Origin: Deltaproteobacteria bacterium
GTDB lineage: Bacteria; Desulfobacterota; Syntrophia; Syntrophales; Smithellaceae
Length of the DNA: 6,570 bases
Assembly (NCBI GenBank): GCA_009668925.1
Contig: SBEK01000203.1
Span: 1-6,570, forward strand
Reading direction: 5' to 3'
Of the stretch, positions 1-4,851 are shown in pieces; the stretch's first letter is position 1; the number at the start of each line of letters is the position of its first letter. The notes below the pieces were generated by a model. It had not been told where the DNA came from, did not search any database, and saw nothing but the letters and a program-made list of their open reading frames with translations. The translations under genes were made by a program, and so were the position numbers.

Positions 1-1
1 G

Positions 2-139
2 TACGCGTCGCAGGGTAACCGAAAGGTCAAATCATCTCTTGGCTCAACTTCTGATTTTGGGCGCGGTAGCGTCCACACTCTCTCGCACTTCTTAATTTTG
101 CAACTCAATAGTCCGATGTCGGAGCCTGCCAAGCGGTAA
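2..139 (+). CDS. Possible 3' end of an unidentified plus-strand gene, cut by the window edge
   Basis: A frame open from the left edge runs for 45 codons and ends at TAA (137-139). Its last residues read SPMSEPAKR. I do not recognise the protein, and no domain can be judged from so short a tail. The hairpin at 149-182 begins 9 nt after the stop, which is where a transcript end would be expected for a gene entering from the left. Against this, the opposite strand is also open in one frame across the same stretch (reading YRLAGSDIGLL and so on toward the edge), and a second plus frame is open to about position 110. The coding strand is therefore not settled, and the stretch may be non-coding. 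Confidence is low. Confidence 0.22.
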   Translation, partial: YASQGNRKVKSSLGSTSDFGRGSVHTLSHFLILQLNSPMSEPAKR

Positions 140-148
140 GGGATTTTT

Positions 149-182
149 ATTCCCCGCTGCAATTTCGCTGGCAGCGGGGAAT
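149..182. terminator. Perfect 12-bp inverted repeat 3' of the lipoprotein gene, terminator-like
   Basis: The arms ATTCCCCGCTGC (149-160) and GCAGCGGGGAAT (171-182) pair without mismatch around a 10-nt loop. The hairpin lies 32 nt past the minus-strand stop codon of the lipoprotein gene. It could serve transcripts from either side, or protect an mRNA 3' end. Neither strand has a proper U-tract after the stem. The run of five T at 144-148 lies on the wrong side: it reads as A's in the minus-strand transcript and precedes the stem in a plus-strand transcript. It is thus not a textbook intrinsic terminator. Confidence 0.45.
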
Positions 183-214
183 ACTGGAATCAGGGATTGA
201 ACAGCGTCAGATGG

Positions 215-2956
215 TCAGCGGTTTTCCTTAAATGCGTCCGGATTTTCTTTTTTCAGCCAGGGTTTGGTATTGATGGATTCGCCCCAGATCAATTTGGAGT
301 CGGGAGGATCGGCTCCCCACCAGTTGTCACGGGCGTCAATGTATATGGACGAGAAGCTCTGAACGGCCACCGCGTTGCCGATAAAATTATTCTGAAAGAT
401 TTTGGGATTGGCTTGACCGACGCACGTGATGGCGCCTTCGCCCTGATTTTGCGCGAAGGTGTTAAAGGAGATCGCCGGGGTGGAATCTTTGCGACAGTAA
501 ATGCCATTTTGCGAAGAGTGCGCGATATAGCTGTAGGAGATTTCCGGCGAACCCGCGTAAATATCGAAGGCCGTCGCCGCATACTTCACGATACAATAGG
601 TGAAAGAACTGTTCACTTTGGTCGGTTCGGCAAACCGGACGGCGCTTAAATAAAAGCCGGGCGCCGGGGAAGTGGAAGCAGCGGTAAACGTGATCGGCAG
701 GGTCTTCGTTCCGCGCGCCATGATGCCGCCGTTTCGCACAACCACGGAAGTCTTCTGCTCAAATTCCAGAACAACGCCGGGTTCGATAAAGAGGGTTGCC
801 CCGCCGTCGATTACGACATCTTTCGTGATCCGGTAGGGGCTTGCCGACAGGATCAGATAGGAATCGGTTTTGATCGGGCCAGCCAGACGTTTTTCGGCAA
901 TGGGTACGGAGCGCGATTTGCCCTGCGGATAGGGCGCATCGAGGACGGTACTCACGTCGACGCGTCCCGAAAGACCGCTCAAGATGTCCGCGAACTTAAC
1001 CGTGCCCCACCAGTTGTCGAGCGCCGTGGCCGTCGGGCCGCGCATTTCACCCACGATGTTGTAGGGATGATTGTCCAAGATGCTGTTGTGGTGGATGACG
1101 GGCTGAGGGCCTTTGACGACAATGCCGTTTTGTTTGTTTTGCGAGACGGTATTCTGCCGGATTTCCGCGGCGGATTGCACCATCATGCCGGTGCCGTTAT
1201 TCAGGATGTTGTTTTCCAGAATCCGCGGCGCCGCCCCGTCACCTATGGATACGGCCGTGCCCCTGTTTTCATAAATCGTATTCTTGCGGATGAGCGGTTT
1301 GGAAAAAGCGCCTTCGATTTTAATCGCGTCCTCATTTTTCGTAAATTCGGAGAGTTCGATCGTCGGAGAAGAGGCCTGGCACGTAACGGCTGTTTGAGCG
1401 TTTCTGACGCGGACAAACGTCAGTTTGTTTTCCCGGTCTTTCACGTTCGCGAAGATGATCCCCGGCCAGACTTGATTTTCCCGGTCCGATTCAAAGCGGA
1501 TCAGGCGATCGCGATCGCCTTCGGCCGAAAGGCGCCCTTCAATAATCAACGCTCCGCCTGCGGAGCGGATCTCGGTTCCCGGTTCGATCGTCAGGAGGGT
1601 CTTGTCCCGGACGGTGACCTTGTCCGTGAGAATGTAAGGACTGGCGCCCGCGTACCAGATCGTGTCCTGGTCGATGATACCGGAAACACTCGTCGGACCG
1701 GGGGCGATCGGCATGCCTTCCGCCTGTGTCGCCGGGCTTTGATTGCCGGCCAGATCCGTGGCGGCGATCCGGTAGAAATATTTTTTGGCATTCACGAGCT
1801 TCGGATCGGCATCGATAAAGGTGTTGAACTCGGTCTGGCCGAGGGGCTCATAGCCGGAGAGCGGCGACTCGGACCGGTAAACGGTGTAGCCGGCCAGATC
1901 CCCGGCCGCGGACTTATCCCAGCTGAGGCCCACCAGCTTGTTTCGGCCGGTCACCCTGACCTGCGCCGGTTTGTCGGGGGGGATGGTATCCAGGGTGACG
2001 GAACTGACGGCGTCCACCCACTGGGCGGTATTGCCGGAGTCGTCCGTCAGATAGCCGGTAACAATTGCCCGGTCGACATTATCCCCCGGGACGACTTTAT
2101 AGACGCCGTAGTAGCCGCCCGGTTCAACTTCCTGCATCTCCAAACGCTTGCGGTATTGCCCGATATCGAAGGAAGCCTGCATGTTCGGCGTTCCCTGGAT
2201 GACGACTTTGATTTCGTCGCCCGCTTTTTTGGGTTTCCCCTTCGTATCCTGTGTCAGCAGCGTAATGGCCGGCGGGCGTTTGGCCTGGGCCAGAGACGGT
2301 GTGGGGATCGTTTTGACCATGTCCCGGAAAAGATCGTCATTGGCGCGCAGCAGTTGAATATCCCGGACATTCAACGCCGTCACAATGACCGCAGCGACGA
2401 TGCCGACCGGATTGGTGGAGAAGCCGCCTTCGTGCTTGCGGACTTTGTTTTTGCCGCTCCAGAGCAGGCGGCCTGTTTTGGTGTCGTACATTTTAATTTC
2501 CGCGCCCACGGCCACCTGCGAATAGAGAACGGCAAAATACTTGTCGAAATCCGAAACGTCTCCCGTGACGACCGCATCGACGCCCAGAATCTCGCCCAGC
2601 TTCTGCGGAGGCGTCACGCGGATGGCCTGCGGATCGGTAAGCCCGGCGCGGGTCAATAAATCGTCCACCTTGAAAAGTTCCATGTCTTTGAAGGGAAGTG
2701 CGCTGAAATGGTTATAGAAGCCGAGACGCATGGCCCTGGCCCCTTCTTTGCTTCCGGAAAGGTCGATGAAAGGCAGGACGGCAATGGACAGGGGAATGTG
2801 TTTTTCCATGTAGGGATCGACATGATAGTCGCCCGAATACAGCGACCGGATTTCCGGGGTGATGAGCGTCGACGGCGTGGCGACAAAACAACTCTGCAGA
2901 AGCAGAACTCCCCAAAGGGCCAGACAACCGGACATAAAAATGAAAAATTTCCGCAT
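215..2956 (-). CDS. Envelope lipoprotein: GNA1162 (DUF799) domain, Ig/FN3 stalk, two right-handed beta-helix units
   Basis: This is a 913-residue predicted lipoprotein. Residues 1-23 form a lipoprotein signal: basic MRK start, hydrophobic core, and lipobox LQSC with Cys23 as the lipidation site. Phe at +2 gives no inner-membrane retention signal, so an outer-membrane location is likely. Residues about 55-215 resemble the GNA1162/DUF799 family, with IAVLPF near the start, then PPQKLGEILGVDAVVTG, an AEIKMYDTKTGRLLWSG segment, and a glycine/valine-rich hydrophobic stretch (184-197). Residues about 226-325 look like an Ig-type beta domain. Residues about 326-418 look like fibronectin type III (PDKPAQVRV, GYTVYRS, YFYRIAATDLAGNQSP). 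From about 430 to 885 there are two parallel beta-helix units, each ending in DNWWG. The ATG at 2956 was chosen over upstream in-frame starts because a strong GGAGGGAGGG site precedes it and the signal peptide begins there. Role unknown; adhesion, glycan binding or envelope scaffolding are guesses. GNA1162 proteins are normally about 200 residues, so the long C-terminal extension is the odd part. Confidence 0.9.
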   Translation of the reverse strand: MRKFFIFMSGCLALWGVLLLQSCFVATPSTLITPEIRSLYSGDYHVDPYMEKHIPLSIAVLPFIDLSGSKEGARAMRLGFYNHFSALPFKDMELFKVDDLLTRAGLTDPQAIRVTPPQKLGEILGVDAVVTGDVSDFDKYFAVLYSQVAVGAEIKMYDTKTGRLLWSGKNKVRKHEGGFSTNPVGIVAAVIVTALNVRDIQLLRANDDLFRDMVKTIPTPSLAQAKRPPAITLLTQDTKGKPKKAGDEIKVVIQGTPNMQASFDIGQYRKRLEMQEVEPGGYYGVYKVVPGDNVDRAIVTGYLTDDSGNTAQWVDAVSSVTLDTIPPDKPAQVRVTGRNKLVGLSWDKSAAGDLAGYTVYRSESPLSGYEPLGQTEFNTFIDADPKLVNAKKYFYRIAATDLAGNQSPATQAEGMPIAPGPTSVSGIIDQDTIWYAGASPYILTDKVTVRDKTLLTIEPGTEIRSAGGALIIEGRLSAEGDRDRLIRFESDRENQVWPGIIFANVKDRENKLTFVRVRNAQTAVTCQASSPTIELSEFTKNEDAIKIEGAFSKPLIRKNTIYENRGTAVSIGDGAAPRILENNILNNGTGMMVQSAAEIRQNTVSQNKQNGIVVKGPQPVIHHNSILDNHPYNIVGEMRGPTATALDNWWGTVKFADILSGLSGRVDVSTVLDAPYPQGKSRSVPIAEKRLAGPIKTDSYLILSASPYRITKDVVIDGGATLFIEPGVVLEFEQKTSVVVRNGGIMARGTKTLPITFTAASTSPAPGFYLSAVRFAEPTKVNSSFTYCIVKYAATAFDIYAGSPEISYSYIAHSSQNGIYCRKDSTPAISFNTFAQNQGEGAITCVGQANPKIFQNNFIGNAVAVQSFSSIYIDARDNWWGADPPDSKLIWGESINTKPWLKKENPDAFKENR
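314..841 (-). repeat. Beta-helix unit 2 of the lipoprotein (residues 706-881)
   Basis: This unit is parallel to unit 1. It opens with SPYRITKDVVIDGGATLFIEPG, followed by GGIMARGTKTLPITF, then rungs such as ISYSYIAHSSQNGIY, ISFNTFAQNQGEG and IFQNNFIGN. It closes with DNWWG at 314-328. The DNA for the DNWWG motif shares a 14-nt identical stretch with unit 1 (315-328 and 1005-1018), while the rest has diverged. It is shorter than unit 1 by about 37 residues, equal to one or two rungs. Confidence 0.72.
1004..1642 (-). repeat. Beta-helix unit 1 of the lipoprotein (residues 439-651)
   Basis: This unit opens with SPYILTDKVTV, then LLTIEPGTEIRSAGGALIIEG, a cap-like segment also found in unit 2. Several beta-helix rungs follow, rich in xNxI/xNTV turns: IRKNTIYENRG, ILENNILNNG, IRQNTVSQNKQNG and IHHNSILDN. 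It closes with DNWWG at 1004-1018. The rung spacing of about 20-24 residues and the asparagine-ladder positions are typical of right-handed parallel beta-helix (NosD/pectate-lyase-like) folds. No catalytic residues of a polysaccharide lyase could be assigned. Confidence 0.75.
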
Positions 2957-2962
2957 CGCGAT

Positions 2963-2975
2963 ATCCCTCCCTCCC
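2963..2975 (-). promoter_or_regulatory. Purine-rich ribosome binding site of the lipoprotein gene
   Basis: Read on the minus strand, GGGAGGGAGGGAT lies just before the ATG at 2956 with a spacer of 6 to 10 nt, depending on which GGAGG pairs. This fixes the start at 2956. The repeated GGGA units offer overlapping Shine-Dalgarno registers. Confidence 0.75.
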
Positions 2976-2987
2976 GTTCGATGAACA

Positions 2988-3016
2988 TCTATACCACAGA
3001 CACGACGGGAATTCAT
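2988..3016 (-). promoter_or_regulatory. Candidate extended -10 promoter for the lipoprotein gene
   Basis: On the minus strand, TGGTATAGA (2988-2996) matches an extended -10 element (TGn plus TATAGA). With a 17-nt spacer, the -35 position (3011-3016) reads ATGAAT, which is only 3 of 6 matches to consensus. Transcription from here would start near 2981, leaving a leader of about 25 nt with the Shine-Dalgarno inside it. The 117-nt gap after rmlD makes an own promoter plausible, though read-through from truA-rmlD is not excluded: no convincing terminator lies in the gap. Confidence 0.3.
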
Positions 3017-3073
3017 TTTTTTAAAACCGATTGCCCCCGCGGAATCCGTCCTGTGCAGCAAGCCGTGCGGGCC

Positions 3074-3955
3074 TCACCTGGGTGTGGCGTGCACGTCGCT
3101 GCAGCAGGTGCGGCTGGTGATGAATTGAAAGTAGTCCGAGAAGGCCAGCTGCCAGGGCTGCATGGTCTTGCCGGTGACGGCGACGAATTTCTGCATGCCG
3201 AGAACGCTGTAAGCCGGGCGCTTGGCCGCCCGCTGCAAATCGCTCGTCTTGATCGGCAATATTTCAACGGTATCCAGATGGGCTTCCTTTATTATCTTGC
3301 ACGCGAAATCGTACCAGGTGCAGAAGCCGCGGTTGGTGACATGAAAGGTGCCGCGGGCCTTCTTATCCATCAGCAGCTCCGTTGCCGCCGCGAGGTCGCG
3401 CGTGCAGGTGGGCGACCCGGTCTGGTCGTCGACCACTGTCAGCTTGCCGGTTGTCCGGGCGCGCTCCAAAATGGCCCCGACAAAATTTTTCCCTTTCGCT
3501 CCGTAGAGCCAGGCCGTGCGGATGATCAGATGATCGTCCGTCAGTTGGCGCAGGTAATGTTCGCCGGTCAGTTTGGAGGCCCCGTAGGAGTTGATCGGGT
3601 TTACGGGATCGTCTTCCGTGTAGGGACGGCTGCCGTTGCCGTCAAAAACATAGTCCGTGCTGTAATGGATCACCGGAATATGCCGGTCGCGGCAGGCTTC
3701 GGCGATGTTTTTCACCGCCTCGGCGTTGACGGCAAAGCACTCTTCCTTGGCCGTTTCGCAACCGTCCACGTTGGTGTAGGCGGCGGCGTTAATGACCAGT
3801 TCCGGTGCAGCGTCGGCAATCGCCTGGCGGCACTCGGAGGCGCGCGTAATGTCGATTTCCTCCTTATCCATGCCGATGACTTCGTGACGGTATTTAAATT
3901 GCGCCGCGAGATCGCTTCCCAGCATCCCTTTATGTCCCAGGAGCAGTATTTTCAT
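3074..3955 (-). CDS. rmlD: dTDP-4-dehydrorhamnose reductase
   Basis: This cytosolic enzyme reduces dTDP-4-dehydro-L-rhamnose to dTDP-L-rhamnose with NAD(P)H, the last step in making the rhamnose donor for O-antigen and other surface glycans. The 293-residue protein shows the full set of RmlD marks: nucleotide-binding GHKGMLG (7-13), INAAAYTNVDGCE (55-67), STDYVFDG (99-106, catalytic Thr100), YGASK (Tyr124 and Lys128 of the short-chain dehydrogenase YxxxK pair), RTAWLYG (146-152), DQTGSPT (177-183) and RPAYSVL (246-252). The usual C-terminal element is present as PWQLAFSDYF, followed by about 18 extra residues containing a Cys-Cys pair (RTCCSDVHATPR). The ATG at 3955 lies 2 nt after the truA stop, and the AAGGAGG site (3969-3975) sits inside the end of truA, so translational coupling is likely. 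The partner genes rmlA, rmlB and rmlC are not in the window. An alternative name is rfbD. Confidence 0.95.
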   Translation of the reverse strand: MKILLLGHKGMLGSDLAAQFKYRHEVIGMDKEEIDITRASECRQAIADAAPELVINAAAYTNVDGCETAKEECFAVNAEAVKNIAEACRDRHIPVIHYSTDYVFDGNGSRPYTEDDPVNPINSYGASKLTGEHYLRQLTDDHLIIRTAWLYGAKGKNFVGAILERARTTGKLTVVDDQTGSPTCTRDLAAATELLMDKKARGTFHVTNRGFCTWYDFACKIIKEAHLDTVEILPIKTSDLQRAAKRPAYSVLGMQKFVAVTGKTMQPWQLAFSDYFQFITSRTCCSDVHATPR

Positions 3956-3957
3956 TC

Positions 3958-4695
3958 TCAGTATTTAACCTCCTTCAGAAAAAGGCCGCACGCCGGGGCG
4001 GCGATTCCCGCTTTCTTCCGGTCGCGGGAGGCGATGATGTCCGGCAGGTCGCCGGGATTGAGCTTGCCTCGTCCCACATCCACCAGTGTGCCGACGATGT
4101 TGCGCACCATATGCCGCAAAAAGCCGCTCGATTCAACTGTAATTTCCATGAGGCCGTGGCCCCGTTCGGTAATGGCGATCGGACCCAGCGTGCGGACGCG
4201 GTCTTTGATATCGCAGCCCGTTGCGCAAAAGCAGGAGAAATCGTGCCGGCCCGTAAGATGGGATGCCGCCTCGCGCATCCTTTCGATGTCGAGCGGAAAA
4301 CGGATGAACCAGTGATACTGGCGGCAAAGCGCGGGGCGCAGGCGCTGATTCTTGATTCTGTATAAATAAACCTTGCCCTTCGCGTCTTTGAGGGCGTTGA
4401 AATCCGGAGCGGCTTCCTGCAAATCTTTAAGAACGATATCGGCGGGCAGAACGCTGTTGACCCCGAGAAAAATTTTGTTGACCGGAAGCAGGCTTTCCAC
4501 TTTAAGGCTGGCCACCTGATTCAGGGCGTGCACACCCGCATCGGTGCGCCCGGAGGCGATGATGGAGACGTCCTCATGGATGATGCGCCGGACGGCTTCC
4601 TCCAGAATGTGTTGAATGGAAATTCCGTTTTTCTGCCTTTGCCAGCCGCAGTAGGCCGTGCCGTCATATTCGAGAAGCATTTTAAGGGTTCGCAT
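3958..4695 (-). CDS. truA: tRNA pseudouridine(38-40) synthase TruA
   Basis: TruA isomerises uridines 38, 39 and 40 in the anticodon stem of many tRNAs to pseudouridine and acts in the cytosol as a homodimer. The 245-residue length matches the family. Visible marks are LLEYDGTAYCGWQRQ near the N-terminus (7-21), the catalytic motif GRTDAGVHA (49-57) with Asp52 as the nucleophile, KVYLYRI with the conserved Tyr112, FLRHMVRNIVGTLVDVG (192-208) and the closing AAPACGLFLKEVKY (232-245). The ATG at 4693-4695 gives the expected N-terminus, but it is preceded by AT-rich sequence without a clear Shine-Dalgarno; a downstream ATG at codon 6 has none either. It heads a minus-strand pair with rmlD and probably has a promoter in the divergent region upstream. 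The cysteine-containing insert FCATGCDIKD (156-165) is common in bacterial TruA. Confidence 0.97.
   Translation of the reverse strand: MRTLKMLLEYDGTAYCGWQRQKNGISIQHILEEAVRRIIHEDVSIIASGRTDAGVHALNQVASLKVESLLPVNKIFLGVNSVLPADIVLKDLQEAAPDFNALKDAKGKVYLYRIKNQRLRPALCRQYHWFIRFPLDIERMREAASHLTGRHDFSCFCATGCDIKDRVRTLGPIAITERGHGLMEITVESSGFLRHMVRNIVGTLVDVGRGKLNPGDLPDIIASRDRKKAGIAAPACGLFLKEVKY
3969..3975 (-). promoter_or_regulatory. Ribosome binding site of rmlD inside the end of truA
   Basis: On the minus strand AAGGAGG lies within the last codons of truA, 13 nt before the rmlD ATG. The spacing is longer than the usual 5-9 nt, but the truA stop codon lies between, so terminating ribosomes could be passed on to rmlD. 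Confidence 0.6.
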
Positions 4696-4851
4696 TTTAT
4701 AAATCTGACTTGCCAGTTTTTTCTAAAAAGGTTAAGCACGAAAACTATTATAATTCAGGGAACGGTTTTGCGGCCGGCTTTGCCCGCCGCGATACTAGCC
4801 CACGCCCCAAGCAGGGTCAAGATAAAACTCGGCATGTAAAGGAGATTCCAT
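4696..4851. promoter_or_regulatory. Divergent intergenic region between truA and the carboxyltransferase gene
   Basis: The 156 nt separate two genes transcribed away from each other, so promoters for both are expected here. The part next to truA (4696-4756) is AT-rich. It contains CTATTATAATTC, in which a TATAAT can be read on both strands (plus 4749-4754, minus 4748-4753). Neither reading has a good -35 at 16-18 nt. For the plus-strand gene a second option is TTGCGG (4768-4773), a 17-nt spacer, then GATACT (4791-4796), with a start near 4803. No sigma-54 element or riboswitch was recognised. Confidence 0.4.
4838..4844 (+). promoter_or_regulatory. Ribosome binding site of the carboxyltransferase gene
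   Basis: AAAGGAG lies 7 nt before the ATG at 4852. It is a near-ideal Shine-Dalgarno that fixes this start. Confidence 0.8.

Noticed and set aside
121..182. A tRNA-like stretch (GCCAAGCGGTAAGG resembles a D-arm) followed by a hairpin
   Set aside because: No acceptor stem, anticodon stem-loop or TTC-type T-arm can be built around it. The 12-bp stem is too long for a tRNA arm, and the resemblance is limited to the D-loop consensus.
1067..2659. A 530-codon open frame on the plus strand opposite the lipoprotein gene
   Set aside because: It lies wholly antisense to a gene with clear signal peptide and domains. Its translation is rich in Arg/Asp/Gly/Phe without any recognisable domain, as expected for the complement of a GC-rich coding frame.
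2957..3061. An N-terminal extension of the lipoprotein from a TTG at 3061 or an ATG at 3016
   Set aside because: The signal peptide and lipobox begin at the ATG at 2956, which has a strong ribosome binding site. The upstream codons would bury the signal peptide and have no good ribosome binding site.
2957..3073. Possible terminator between rmlD and the lipoprotein gene (GATT/AATC pairing before TTTTAAAAAAA)
   Set aside because: Only four contiguous base pairs around a 10-nt loop, with just four U's. It is too weak to call.
2708..4315. A 535-codon open frame on the plus strand spanning the complements of the lipoprotein start, rmlD and part of truA
   Set aside because: It crosses three well-supported minus-strand coding regions and an intergenic gap, has no family motif, and is a by-product of base composition.
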